From assembly GCF_030362835.1 (NCBI RefSeq), contig NZ_JAUCGQ010000002.1, positions 434,001-498,000 on the forward strand: a DNA stretch of 64,000 bases. Reading direction: 5' to 3'. The translations under genes and the position numbers were made by a program. The stretch is from Cellulomonas alba. Lineage in GTDB: Bacteria; Actinomycetota; Actinomycetes; Actinomycetales; Cellulomonadaceae. Below, piece after piece: positions 53,600-64,000 of this stretch. Numbering within the stretch: position 1 is the first letter of the stretch; the number at the start of each line of letters is the position of its first letter. The notes under the pieces were generated by a model, which saw only the letters and a list, made by a program, of their open reading frames with translations, ran no database searches and was not told where the DNA came from.

Positions 53600-54448
53600 G
53601 TGGCTGACGGACCCGGTGCGCTCGCGGACCTCCTCACGAACCCGCGCGCCGACCGGGTCAAGGCCGTGCGGGCGCTCGCGCAGCGCTCGGTGCGCGACCG
53701 CGCCGGCCGGTTCCTCGTCGAGGGTCCGCAGGCGGTGCGCGAGGCCGTCACGGGTGCCGCGCCGGTCCACGACGTCTATCTGACGCCCGCCGCGGCGGAC
53801 CGCTACCCCGAGATCGCGCAGGGCGCCGGCACCCGGCTGCGGCTGGCCTCGCCCGAGGTGGTCGACGCGATGAGCGCCGACGCGCAGGGCGTCGTGGCGG
53901 TGGTCGACCAGCTCGCGGCGTCGCTCGGTGCCGTCCTCGACGGTGCGCCTCGGCTCGTCGCGCTGCTGGCCCACGTGCGCGACCCGGGCAACGCCGGCAC
54001 CGTGATCCGGGCGGCGGACGCGGCGGGCGCGGACGCGGTGCTCCTGTCCGCCGCGAGCGTCGACGTGCACAACCCGAAGCTCGTCCGCTCCACCGCGGGC
54101 TCGCTGTTCCACGTGCCGGTCGTCGAGGGTCTCGACCTGGCCGCCGCGGTCGACGCGCTGCGCACCGCGGGCCTGGCGGTGCTCGCCGCGGACGGCACCG
54201 GCGAGCACGACCTCGACGACCTCCTCGACGTGGCGGGCGCGGCACCTGATGGCCTGCCGGACCTCGCGCGGCCCACGGCGTGGCTGTTCGGCAACGAGGC
54301 GTGGGGTCTGCGGGACGAGGACCGCGCGCTCGCGGACGCCGCCGTGCGCGTGCCGATCCGGGGCCGCGCCGAGTCGCTCAACCTCGCGACCGCCGCAACG
54401 GTGTGCCTGTACGCGAGCGGCCGCGCCCACCGCGCGCCCCGCGGATGA
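53600..54448 (+). CDS. TrmH/SpoU-family RNA 2'-O-methyltransferase
   Basis: A 282-aa SPOUT methyltransferase. An N-terminal substrate-binding domain has RDRAGRFLVEGPQAVREAV. The knotted SAM domain shows motif 1 HVRDPGNAGTVIRAADAAGADAVLL, motif 2 WLFGNEAWGL and motif 3 ESLNLATAATVCLY. It methylates a ribose in rRNA or tRNA; the site is unknown. In other actinobacteria this gene lies between rplT and pheS, so its position suggests that the glycan genes were inserted upstream. It overlaps thpR by 4 nt. Confidence 0.93.
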   Translation: MADGPGALADLLTNPRADRVKAVRALAQRSVRDRAGRFLVEGPQAVREAVTGAAPVHDVYLTPAAADRYPEIAQGAGTRLRLASPEVVDAMSADAQGVVAVVDQLAASLGAVLDGAPRLVALLAHVRDPGNAGTVIRAADAAGADAVLLSAASVDVHNPKLVRSTAGSLFHVPVVEGLDLAAAVDALRTAGLAVLAADGTGEHDLDDLLDVAGAAPDGLPDLARPTAWLFGNEAWGLRDEDRALADAAVRVPIRGRAESLNLATAATVCLYASGRAHRAPRG

Positions 54449-55107
54449 GGCTCTTCGCGGCCGTATGGCCGCCCGACGACGTTCTCGACCACCTCGACCT
54501 CGCGCTCGCCACGGTGCGCGGCGGCCCCGCGGCGCTCTCGTCCTCCATCCGGTGGAGCGCGCGCGACGCGTGGCACGTCACCGCGGCCTTCTACGGCGAG
54601 CTGCCCGACGGCGCGCTGCCAGGTCTGGCGGCGGGTCTGCGGTCCGCACTGGCCGGTGTCGCGCCGTACGAGCTCGCGCTGCGTGGGGCCGGGGTGTTCT
54701 CGCACCGGACGCTGTGGGTCGGCGTCGGGGGAGCGGTCGACGCCCAACGGGCGGTCTCGGGGGCGTGCGTCCAGTCCGGCGTCGAGGCAGGCGCCGCACC
54801 GGACTCACGGCCCCGCGAGCGCCCGCACCTGACGATCGGGCGCGTCCGGCCCGGAGCGCGGCCACCCCGGCGGCGGACGTCGCGGCCCGGCGGCTCGTCG
54901 GCGCCCGACGCCCGCGCGGGGCGTCCCGTCGCGGCGTCCGAGCCTGGCCAGGACGCCGAGGCGGTGGCCCGCGCGCTCGCCGTGTACTCCGGACCGGCGT
55001 GGACGGTCGACGAGGTGCTGCTGGTCGAGTCCCGCCCCGGGGCGGGGCGCGGCGGCGGTCCGCTCTACGCACCCGTCGACGTCATCGCGTTGGAAGCGCC
55101 GCGGTGA
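54445..55107 (+). CDS. thpR: RNA 2',3'-cyclic phosphodiesterase ThpR
   Basis: A 220-aa member of the 2H phosphoesterase family with both catalytic motifs, H44-V-T46 (WHVTAAFYGEL) and H128-L-T130 (PHLTIGRVR). MRLFAAVWPPDDVLDHL is a typical start. Family members open RNA 2',3'-cyclic phosphates. A Pro/Arg/Ser-rich insertion (about 137-170) follows the second motif. The ATG overlaps the preceding stop (ATGA), so it is cotranscribed with the methyltransferase. Confidence 0.9.
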   Translation: MRLFAAVWPPDDVLDHLDLALATVRGGPAALSSSIRWSARDAWHVTAAFYGELPDGALPGLAAGLRSALAGVAPYELALRGAGVFSHRTLWVGVGGAVDAQRAVSGACVQSGVEAGAAPDSRPRERPHLTIGRVRPGARPPRRRTSRPGGSSAPDARAGRPVAASEPGQDAEAVARALAVYSGPAWTVDEVLLVESRPGAGRGGGPLYAPVDVIALEAPR

Positions 55108-55194
55108 CGCGTGGCACCATGAACGCATGACGCCGCGCAGTGGTCGCCGATTTCCCGGGCCCGTTCCCGGGCCGCGCCGCTGACGCGCACGTGA

Positions 55195-56408
<1,214 letters not shown>

Positions 56409-56409
<1 letters not shown>

Positions 56410-58967
56410 TGCCCCGCGTACCGCTGCCGTGGCTGGCCGAGCACGTCGAGCTGCCTGCGGGCCTCACGGCCGAGAAGCTCGCCGCCGACCTCGTGCGGGT
56501 GGGCCTCGAGGAGGAGGCGATCCACCCCGCCGCCGTGACGGGCCCGCTCGTCGTCGGCGAGGTGGTCGAGCGCACGCCCGAGCCGCAGAAGAACGGCAAG
56601 ACGATCAACTGGTGCCGCGTCGACGTCGGCCCGGAGCACAACGAGCCCGGCGGAGCCCCTCGGGGCATCGTCTGCGGCGCGCACAACTTCGACGTCGGCG
56701 ACCGCGTGGTCGTCGCGCTGCCCGGCGCCGTGCTGCCCGGGCCGTTCGCCATCGCGTCGCGCAAGACGTACGGGCACGTGTCCGACGGCATGATCTGCTC
56801 GGCGCGCGAGCTCGGCCTCGGCGAGGACCACGACGGGATCATCGTGCTGTCGACGCTCGGCATCGACGCGCCGATCGGCACGGACGCGCGCGAGCTGCTC
56901 GGCCTCGGCGACGAGGTGCTCGAGATCAACGTGACGCCCGACCGCGGGTACTGCTTCTCGATGCGCGGCGTGGCCCGCGAGTACTCGCACTCGACGGGCG
57001 CACGGTTCACCGACCCCGCCCTGCCGGTGCCGACCGAGCCCGCGCCCGGCGGTGGCTTCCGCGTCGAGCTCGACGACACCGCGCCCATCCACGGGACGCC
57101 GGGCTGCGACCGGTTCGTCGCGCAGGTGATCCGGGGCGTCCGCGCCGACGACCCGTCTCCCGCGTGGATGCAGCGCCGGCTCCAGCAGGCGGGCATGCGG
57201 CCCATCAGCCTCGCGGTCGACGTGACGAACTACGTGATGCTCGACCTCGGGCAGCCGCTCCACGCGTACGACCTGACGGCGCTCGCCGAGCCGATCGTGG
57301 TGCGCCGCGCCGCGCCGGGCGAGCGCATCACGACGCTCGACGACGTGGACCGCGCACTCGACCCCGAGGACCTGCTGATCACCGACTCGCCGGACGGCGC
57401 GCGCGGCAGCCGACCGATCGGCATCGCGGGCGTCATGGGTGGCGCGTCGACCGAGGTCGGCCCCGCCACGACGGACCTGCTCGTGGAGGCCGCGCACTTC
57501 GACCCGGTGACGATCGCGCGCGCCGCGCGCCGCCACCGGTTGCCGAGCGAGGCGTCCAAGCGGTTCGAGCGCGGCGTCGACCCCCAGCTGCCGCGCGTCG
57601 CGGTCGCGCGCGTCGTCGCCCTGCTCGCGGAGCACGGCGGTGGCGTGGCCGAGCCGGCGATCACGGACGTCGACCTGACCGGGCCGGCGCCGGCCTTCGA
57701 GCTCGACCTCGACCTGCCGGGCCGACTCGTCGGCGTGCCGTACACGCACGACGAGGTCCGCGACACGCTCACCACGATCGGCTGCGAGCTCTCCGACGCC
57801 GGGCCCGGCCGGGTGCTCGTCCGGCCGCCGTCGTGGCGTCCCGACCTCACGGTCGGCGTCGACCTGGTCGAGGAGGTCGCGCGGCTGCGCGGCTACGACG
57901 CCATCCCGTCGGTCCTCCCCGCCGCACCCGCGGGACGCGGCCTGACCGAGGACCAGCGCACCCGTCGCTCGGTCGCGCGCGCTCTCGCCGACGCGGGCCT
58001 CGTCGAGGTGCTGACGTACCCGTTCGTCGGCGTCGACCAGCTCGACGCGCTCGGCGTGCCCGACGACGACCCGCGGCGTCGCGCCGTGCGGCTCGCCAAC
58101 CCGCTCGCCGAGCAGCAGCCGTACCTGCGGACGAACCTGCTCGTCACGCTCATCGACGCCGCGCGCCGCAACGTCGCGCGAGGGAACGCGGACCTGGCGG
58201 TGTTCGAGGTCGGGCTCGTCGCCCGTCCCGCGGCCGACGCCCCGGCCGCGCCGCGCCTGCCCGGCGGGGTGCGCCCGTCCGACGCCGACCTCGAGGCGCT
58301 CGACGCCGCGGTGCCGGCGCAGCCGCGCCGTGTCGCCGGCGTGCTGGCCGGCCTGCGCGAGCCCGCCGGCTGGTGGGGACCGGGCCGCCGGGTCGACCAC
58401 ACCGACGCCATCGAGGCCGCGCTGCTGGTGGCGCGCACGGTCGGTGTCGACCTCGTGGTGACGAACGACGACCACGCGCCGTGGCACCCGGGACGCTGCG
58501 CGCGGCTCGCCACGGCGGACGGCACGCTCGTCGGCCATGCCGGGGAGCTGCACCCGAACGTCGTCGCGGCCCACGACCTCCCGCCGCGCACGGCGGCGTT
58601 CGAGCTCGACCTCGACGAGCTGCTCGCGGCCGCCCCGGAGGGCCCCGTCGAGGCGACGCCCGTCTCGTCGTTCCCGGTCGCGAAGGAGGACGTCGCTCTC
58701 GTCGTCCCCGCCGACGTGCCCGCGGCCGAGGTGCTCGCCGCGGTGCGTGCGGGCGCCGCGGCCAGCGAGGCCGGCGACGTGGTCGAGGACGTGCGGCTGT
58801 TCGACGTGTACACGGGTGACCAGGTCGGTGCGGGCAACCGGTCGCTCGCGTTCTCGCTGCGGCTGCGCGCGGCCGACCGCACGCTCACCGCGGCGGAGAC
58901 CGCGGCGGTGCGTGCCGCCGTCGTCGCGGAGGCAGGACGTCGGTTCGGCGCGACGCTGCGCGCGTGA
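56409..58967 (+). CDS. pheT: Phenylalanyl-tRNA synthetase beta subunit
   Basis: An 852-aa subunit with the tRNA-binding EMAP-like domain (about 40-150, GIVCGAHNFDVGDRVVVALPG), B3/B4 editing domains, the B5 domain (VGVPYTHDEVRDTL), the catalytic-like core (SEASKRFERGVD) and the C-terminal anticodon-binding FDX domain (SFPVAKEDVALVV to LRLRAADRTLTAAE). The frame is open upstream, but that part is a shadow of pheS. A strong terminator follows. Confidence 0.98.
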
Positions 58968-58990
58968 CGGACGCGGCGGTAAGGGCTCTG

Positions 58991-59023
58991 CGGTGACAGG
59001 CGCGGCGTGCGCGCCGGTCACCG
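58991..59023 (+). terminator. Terminator after pheT
   Basis: CGGTGAC and GGCGCG pair with CGCGCC and GTCACCG, a 13-bp stem with one mismatch, starting 24 nt after the pheT stop. Confidence 0.75.
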
Positions 59024-59072
59024 TGGAAGGCCTCCGCGGGCCGAAATCCCACTCCGTGGGACAAGTTCATCC

Positions 59073-59086
59073 AGGTGTTACCACCT
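59073..59086 (+). promoter_or_regulatory. Palindrome upstream of the nuclease/nucleotidase gene
   Basis: AGGTG (59073-59077) and CACCT (59082-59086) form a perfect inverted repeat with a 4-bp spacer, next to TAGTAC (59086-59091), a possible -10. GTTCATC at 59065 and GTTACCA at 59077 faintly recall Pho-box half sites, but the spacing is 12 instead of 11. Regulation is speculative. Confidence 0.3.
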
Positions 59087-59181
59087 AGTACTTGCGACAT
59101 TTCGGATTCCCCCGACAGGGTGATCACGCAGCCGGCCTGAGTGCCGGCTGTGACGTGTTCCCCGACGAAGGTGAGCTCGAC

Positions 59182-62100
59182 GTGCACGCAGTGGTGAGGT
59201 CGGCGACCGGGGGCCTCGCGGCCCTCGGCGTCCTGGTGGCAGGAGCGGTCGCGACGGGGGGTGCCGCGCACGCCGCGGTCTCACCGGCTGCCGCCGTCGT
59301 GGTCAACGAGGTGTACGGCGGGGGAGGGAACTCGGGCGCGCCGCTGAACCGCGACTTCGTCGAGCTCTACAACCCGGGGTCGTCCGCGGTGTCGCTCGCG
59401 GGCTGGTCCGTGCAGTACGCCTCGGCGGCCGGCTCGTCGTGGGCGAACAAGACGGATCTCTCCGGGTCGATCGCCGCGGGCGGCTACCTGCTGGTCGGCG
59501 GCGCGTCCGGTGCCAACGGGTCCGCGCTCACGGTCGACGTCGACGGCACCATCAACCTCAGCGGCAGCGCGGGCAAGGTCGCGCTCGTCAGCTCGGGCAC
59601 GCCGCTGACGTGCAGCACGGGCTGCGCGTCGCAGGCGTCGGTGGTCGACCTCGTCGGCTACGGCTCCACCGCCTCGAGCTACGCCGGGACGGCGCCGGCA
59701 CCCGGCGCGTCGAACACCACGTCGGTGTCGCGCAGCGCGTCCCACACCAACACCGCGGACAACGCGGCCGACTTCACCGCCGGTGCGCCGACCCCGCAGG
59801 CCGCCGGCTCCACGCCGCCGTCGGGCCCGACCGAGCACACGATCGCGGAGATCCAGGGCACCGGCGCAGCGTCGCCGCTGGTCGGCCAGTCGGTGACGAC
59901 GACGGGCGTCGTCACGGCGGCGTACCCGACGGGCGGCCTCAACGGCTATGTGATCCAGACCGCCGGCACCGGCGGCCCGCTCGACGCCGGCCGCACCGCG
60001 TCCGACGCCGTGTTCGTCTTCTCGCCTGCGACCGTCGCCGGAGTCGCCGTCGGCGAGAACGTGCAGGTCACCGGAACGGTCAGCGAGTACAACGGCCTCA
60101 CCGAGCTGACGGTCCCGGCGGGCGGCGTCACCGACACGGGCGGCCATGCCGCCGTGACACCGACGACCGGCGCGTGGCCGACCACCGAGGCGGCCCGCGA
60201 GGCGATCGAGTCGATGCTTCTCGCGCCGACGGACACGTTCACCGTCACGGACACGTACGCGACGAACCAGTACGGCGAGGTCGGGCTGGCGACCGGCAGG
60301 AAGCCGCTGCTCCAGCCGACGGACGTCGCGCGCCCGGGCACGCCCGAGGCCGCCGCCGTGGCCGCGGACAACGCCGCCCGCGGCGTGGTGCTCGACGACG
60401 GTGCGACGACGAACTTCCTGCTCGCGGCGAACCAGAGCCAGACGCCGCCGTACATCTCGCTGTCCGACCCGCTGCGGGTCGGCGAGCGCGCGACGCTCAG
60501 CGCGCCGATGATCGTCGACTACCGCAACTCGGCGTGGAAGCTCGACCCGACGGCGCAGGTCGTCGCCGGCGGCGCGTCGCCCGTGAGCTTCACGAACAAC
60601 CGCACCGCGCACCCCGCCGACGTGGGCGGCGACCTGCGGATCTCGTCGTTCAACGTGCTCAACTACTTCACGACGCTCGGCGTCGACACCGCGGGCTGCA
60701 CCGCGTACACCGACCGCGACGGCCACGGCATCACGGTCAAGGACGGCTGCGACCCGCGCGGCGCGTGGGACTCGGCGAGCCTCGCGCGCCAGCAGGCCAA
60801 GATCGTGAAGGCGATCAACGCGCTCGACGCCGACGTGGTCGGTCTGATGGAGATCGAGAACTCCGCGGTCGTCGACGGGCACCCCGACGAGGCGCTCGCG
60901 ACGCTGGTCGACGCGCTCAATGCGGCTGCGGGCGACGACGTCTGGGCCTACGTCCCGTCGTCGGCGGAGCTGCCGCCGGCGGCGCAGATGGACGTCATCA
61001 CCAACGCGATCATCTACCGCAAGGCAGCCGTCGAGCGGGTCGGTGCGTCGCACGCGCTCGGCACGCTGAGCGAGGGAGACGAGGCGTTCGCCAACGCTCG
61101 CGAGCCGATCGCGCAGACGTTCCGGCCGGTCGGCGGCGGCGAGCCGATCCTCGTCGTGGTCAACCACCTCAAGTCCAAGGGGTCGGCAGGGCCACTGCCG
61201 GGCGACGCCGACTCGGGTGACGGGCAGGGCTCGTCCAACGCGAGCCGCGTCGCGCAGGCAACCGCGCTGCGCGACTGGGTGCCGACGATCCAGGGCGACG
61301 TGAGGTCCGTCGCGCTCGTCGGCGACTTCAACTCGTACACGCGCGAGGACCCGCTGCAGGTGCTCTACGACGCGGGCTACTCGGACGCGGCGCCGACGCT
61401 GTCGCACGACCAGTGGTCGTACTCGTTCGGCAGCCTCTCGGGCTCGCTCGACCACGTGCTCCTCAACGCGGCGGCACTGAAGCGCGCGACGGGCGAGGAC
61501 ACCTGGGAGATCAACGCGGAGGAGTCGGTCGCGCTCGAGTACAGCCGGTACAACTACCACGGCACGCTCTTCTACGCGCCGGACCCGTACCGCTCGTCCG
61601 ACCACGACCCGGTGGTCGTCGGGCTGTCCGACGGACCCGACGCCGGAACGATCCCGCTGACGTTCCTCGACTTCAACGACTTCCACGGACGCATCGACGC
61701 CAACACCGTGAAGTTCGCGGGCACGATCGAGCAGCAGCGTGCCGCGGCGAGCGGGCCGGTGGCGCTGCTCGCGGCGGGCGACAACATCGGCGCGTCGCTC
61801 TTCGCGTCGGCCGTCGCGCAGGACCAGCCGACGATCGACGTGCTCGACGCGCTCGGCCTGCAGGCCTCGGCGGTCGGCAACCACGAGTTCGACCGCGGCT
61901 TCGACGACCTGAAGAACCGCGTGATCGACGGCGGCCAGAACGCCACGTGGGACTACCTCGGCGCGAACGTCTACGCCAAGGGCACGACCGACCCGGTCCT
62001 CCCGGAGTACGCGATCCTCACGATGGGCGGCCTCAAGGTCGGCGTGATCGGGGCGGTCACCAAGGAGACGACGTCGCTCGTCAGCCCGGCCGGCATCGCA

Positions 62101-63843
62101 TCGCTCGACTTCGGCGACCCGGTCGCGGCGGTCAACCGCGTCGCGGGCGAGCTCACGGACGGCGACCCGTCGAACGGCGAGGCCGACGTGCTGGTCGCCG
62201 AGTACCACGAGGGTGCGAGCGCCGGGACGCCGGACGGCGCGACGCTCGACGAGGAGGTCGCGGCCGGCGGCGCGTTCACCGACATCGTGACCAAGACGTC
62301 GCCCAAGGTCGCGGCGATCTTCACCGGCCACACCCACAAGGCGTACGCGTGGGAGGCGCCGGTGCCGGGATCGGCCACCGCGACGCGGCCGGTCGTCCAG
62401 GCCGAGGACTACGGCGACTTCGTCGGCAAGGTCGTCCTGGACGTCGACGCGACGACGCACGAGGTCACGGCGCACACGCAAGAGCTGGTCGCCCGGACCA
62501 CGACGCCGGACGCGGACCTCGTGGCCGCCTACCCGCGCGCCGCGAAGGTCCAGGACATCGTGACGAAGGCGCTCGCGGCGGCCGACGAGGTCGGCAAGCA
62601 GCAGGTCGGCTCGGTCAGCGCCGACATCACGACCGCGTTCTCGGGCGGCTCGTACGTCGGCGGGACGTACGCCGGCGGGACCCGGGACGACCGCGCGAGC
62701 GAGTCGACGCTGGGCGACGTCGTGGCGAACGCGCTGCGCGACACCCTCGCGTCGCCCGACCGCGGCGGCGCGCAGATCGGCGTCGTCAACCCCGGCGGCC
62801 TGCGGGCCGAGCTGATGTACGCGAGGTCGGGCGCGGAGGCGGCGGACGGGATCGTCACGTACGCCGAGGCGAACTCGGTGCTGCCGTTCGTCAACAACCT
62901 CTGGACCACGACGCTGACGGGCGCGCAGGTCAAGACGATGCTCGAGCAGCAGTGGCAGACGAACGCGGACGGCACGATCCCGACGCGGCCGTACCTGCAG
63001 CTCGGGCTGTCGGACAACGTGTCCTACACCTTCGACCCGGCGGCGCCGCGTGGATCGCACATCACGTCGGTCACGGTCGACGGCAAGGCGCTCGACCCGG
63101 CCGCGACCTACCGGATCGGCACGTTCTCCTTCCTGACCAGCGGCGGGGACAACTTCCGCGTGCTGGCGCAGGGGGCTGACGCGCGCGACTCCGGACTGGT
63201 CGACCGCGAGGCCTGGATCGCGTACCTGGGCGACCATCCGGGCCTGACGCCGAGCTTCGCTCGCCGTGCGGTCCAGGTGCCGACGGTGCCGACGACCATC
63301 GAGGCCGGAGCCGCGCTCGACCTCGCAGTCGGTGGGCTGGACCTCACGAGCCTCGGCTCGCCGCAGAACACCGCGCTCTCGGTGCGGCTCGACGGCGACG
63401 AGATCGGCGCGGCGCCGGTCACGAACGGCGCCGCGCAGGTGACGTCGACGATCCCCGCGGGGACGGCGGCCGGCGCTCACGTGCTGACGCTCGTGGGCGC
63501 TCCGTCGGGCACCACCGTGACGCTGCCTCTCACGGTGACGGCGGCGCCCGTGGTGGGCTCGCCGACGAGCACCGAGCTGAAGGTGACCGGCGGCACGAAG
63601 GTCGGCCAGCAGCTGAACCTCAAGGCGACGGTCTCCCCGAAGAAGGGGCCGCAGGGGACGGTGGAGTTCCGTGACGGCGACACCGTGGTCGCCACCGCGA
63701 CGGTCGGCGGGGGCGGTCACGCGTCGGCCAAGGTCTCGCTCGCCGCGGGCGAGCACTCGATCACGGCCACGTTCGTGCCGAGCACGGACCAGTGGGCGGG
63801 CTCGACGTCCGACGCCGAGGTGGTGACCGTCCGGGCGCGCTGA
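59182..63843 (+). CDS. Secreted ExeM/NucH-type nuclease fused to UshA-type 5'-nucleotidase
   Basis: A 1553-aa extracellular protein. In order: signal peptide about 1-33 (GGAAHA cleavage), lamin-tail domain about 37-200 (VVVNEVYGGGGNSGAPLNRDFVELYN in parts), OB-like domain about 225-430, and an endonuclease/exonuclease/phosphatase domain from about 485 (SSFNVLNYF, MEIENSA, VVNHLKSKG, VGDFNSY, SSDHDPVVVG). A calcineurin-like phosphatase follows from about 826 (DFNDFHGR, GNHEFDR at 899, GHTHKAY at 1049), then the 5'-nucleotidase C domain (NPGGLRAEL at 1203, TSGGDNF at 1319) and a C-terminal Ig-like domain (about 1460-1552). It probably degrades DNA and nucleotides to free phosphate and nucleosides. 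The GTG at 59182 follows AAGGTGAG; a TTG at 59092 would place 30 residues before the signal peptide. No sortase motif. Confidence 0.92.
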   Translation: MHAVVRSATGGLAALGVLVAGAVATGGAAHAAVSPAAAVVVNEVYGGGGNSGAPLNRDFVELYNPGSSAVSLAGWSVQYASAAGSSWANKTDLSGSIAAGGYLLVGGASGANGSALTVDVDGTINLSGSAGKVALVSSGTPLTCSTGCASQASVVDLVGYGSTASSYAGTAPAPGASNTTSVSRSASHTNTADNAADFTAGAPTPQAAGSTPPSGPTEHTIAEIQGTGAASPLVGQSVTTTGVVTAAYPTGGLNGYVIQTAGTGGPLDAGRTASDAVFVFSPATVAGVAVGENVQVTGTVSEYNGLTELTVPAGGVTDTGGHAAVTPTTGAWPTTEAAREAIESMLLAPTDTFTVTDTYATNQYGEVGLATGRKPLLQPTDVARPGTPEAAAVAADNAARGVVLDDGATTNFLLAANQSQTPPYISLSDPLRVGERATLSAPMIVDYRNSAWKLDPTAQVVAGGASPVSFTNNRTAHPADVGGDLRISSFNVLNYFTTLGVDTAGCTAYTDRDGHGITVKDGCDPRGAWDSASLARQQAKIVKAINALDADVVGLMEIENSAVVDGHPDEALATLVDALNAAAGDDVWAYVPSSAELPPAAQMDVITNAIIYRKAAVERVGASHALGTLSEGDEAFANAREPIAQTFRPVGGGEPILVVVNHLKSKGSAGPLPGDADSGDGQGSSNASRVAQATALRDWVPTIQGDVRSVALVGDFNSYTREDPLQVLYDAGYSDAAPTLSHDQWSYSFGSLSGSLDHVLLNAAALKRATGEDTWEINAEESVALEYSRYNYHGTLFYAPDPYRSSDHDPVVVGLSDGPDAGTIPLTFLDFNDFHGRIDANTVKFAGTIEQQRAAASGPVALLAAGDNIGASLFASAVAQDQPTIDVLDALGLQASAVGNHEFDRGFDDLKNRVIDGGQNATWDYLGANVYAKGTTDPVLPEYAILTMGGLKVGVIGAVTKETTSLVSPAGIASLDFGDPVAAVNRVAGELTDGDPSNGEADVLVAEYHEGASAGTPDGATLDEEVAAGGAFTDIVTKTSPKVAAIFTGHTHKAYAWEAPVPGSATATRPVVQAEDYGDFVGKVVLDVDATTHEVTAHTQELVARTTTPDADLVAAYPRAAKVQDIVTKALAAADEVGKQQVGSVSADITTAFSGGSYVGGTYAGGTRDDRASESTLGDVVANALRDTLASPDRGGAQIGVVNPGGLRAELMYARSGAEAADGIVTYAEANSVLPFVNNLWTTTLTGAQVKTMLEQQWQTNADGTIPTRPYLQLGLSDNVSYTFDPAAPRGSHITSVTVDGKALDPAATYRIGTFSFLTSGGDNFRVLAQGADARDSGLVDREAWIAYLGDHPGLTPSFARRAVQVPTVPTTIEAGAALDLAVGGLDLTSLGSPQNTALSVRLDGDEIGAAPVTNGAAQVTSTIPAGTAAGAHVLTLVGAPSGTTVTLPLTVTAAPVVGSPTSTELKVTGGTKVGQQLNLKATVSPKKGPQGTVEFRDGDTVVATATVGGGGHASAKVSLAAGEHSITATFVPSTDQWAGSTSDAEVVTVRAR

Positions 63844-63860
63844 CCCGGCGGCCGGCGGCA

Positions 63861-63902
63861 CGGCGGAGCGCCGGTCCCCCACCGGGGGCCGGCGCTCCGC
63901 CG
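63861..63902 (+). terminator. Terminator after the nuclease/nucleotidase gene
   Basis: A 14-bp perfect arm pair (63861-63874 with 63889-63902) is extended inward by CCCC/GGGG around a CACC loop. It begins 18 nt after the stop codon. Confidence 0.85.
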
Positions 63903-63948
63903 CGTCCACGGGCTGGTCGCCCGCGCGACGCGGGCGCACCGGACCGCC

Positions 63949-63954
63949 TAGCCT
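63949..63954 (+). promoter_or_regulatory. -10 element of a thiamine gene promoter
   Basis: TAGCCT lies about 11 bp before the first conserved bases of the TPP riboswitch, placing the transcript start at its 5' edge. Confidence 0.55.
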
Positions 63955-63964
63955 GGCCGGACTG

Positions 63965-64000
63965 ACACGGGGTGCCCCGCCTTGCGCGGGGCTGAGATCA
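63965..64000 (+). promoter_or_regulatory. TPP riboswitch (THI element), cut by the window edge
   Basis: ACACGGGGTGCCC, then a short CCGCC/GCGGGG hairpin and GGCTGAGAT form the conserved 5' half of the thiamine pyrophosphate riboswitch (GGGGUGCC...GGCUGAGA). The second half and the controlled gene, expected to be a thiamine synthesis or transport gene such as thiC, lie beyond 64000. Confidence 0.88.

Noticed and set aside
55127..55183. Short 18-codon frame with one TTT Phe codon before pheS, followed by CCCGGG repeats, considered as a Phe attenuator
   Set aside because: It contains only one Phe codon and lies upstream of the likely pheST -10 at 55254, so it would not be in the pheS leader from that promoter.
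59281..63939. 1552-aa minus-strand open frame opposite the nuclease/nucleotidase
   Set aside because: Shadow of the well-supported plus-strand gene; no motif, no ribosome binding site, Arg/Asp/Val-biased composition.

Overview
The window is very G+C-rich, dense, almost repeat-free chromosomal DNA from an actinobacterium. The gene order mraZ-rsmH-ftsL-ftsI-murE-murF-mraY-murD-ftsW-murG-murC-ftsQ-ftsZ, with no ftsA and followed by pgeF-sepF-yggT-divIVA, is the classic actinobacterial division and cell wall (dcw) cluster. An Acidothermus E1-like GH5 cellulase and a GH12 cellulase, both with CBM2 modules, point to a cellulolytic genus such as Cellulomonas or a relative. This is an inference from content; no 16S rRNA gene is present.

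Layout. 1-1 kb: a MoxR ATPase cut by the left edge, divergent from the dcw cluster, with arrays of MraZ-type boxes in the shared intergenic region. 1.2-19.8 kb: dcw cluster and polar growth genes, mostly joined by 4-nt ATGA/GTGA overlaps, with a separate promoter and leader hairpin before ftsZ. 19.9-26.6 kb: a DksA/TraR-type zinc-finger protein, lspA, an RluA-family pseudouridine synthase, dnaE, a PdxH-like oxidase and a small S4 protein.

26.6-41.1 kb: histidine genes hisD, hisC, hisB, hisH and priA (hisA), interrupted twice. A complete long-chain olefin module (oleA, fused oleBC, oleD) plus a convergent alcohol dehydrogenase lies between hisD and hisC. A two-gene cellulase operon preceded by a LacI-type operator candidate lies between the hisB-linked gene and hisH. 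41.1-44.5 kb: SseB-like protein, GerW-like protein with a His-rich tract, MFS transporter, DUF1844 protein. 44.5-46.7 kb: infC-rpmI-rplT; infC appears to start at an AUC codon and has a long Ala/Pro tail.

46.8-53.5 kb: a YwiC-like membrane protein and a glycan cassette (GT8-TPR-pyruvyltransferase fusion, GT29-like sialyltransferase-type protein, GT4 glycosyltransferase). 53.6-59 kb: TrmH-type rRNA methyltransferase, ThpR, pheS and pheT. 59.2-63.8 kb: a very large secreted nuclease/nucleotidase fusion. The last 36 bases are the 5' part of a TPP riboswitch whose gene lies outside the window.

A recurring signal is TAnnnT followed by 6 (once 7) bases and then the start codon. It occurs before murE, lspA, dnaE, hisD, hisC, hisH, an MFS gene and the TrmH gene and suggests leaderless transcripts. 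No CRISPR array, tRNA, rRNA or insertion sequence was recognised.
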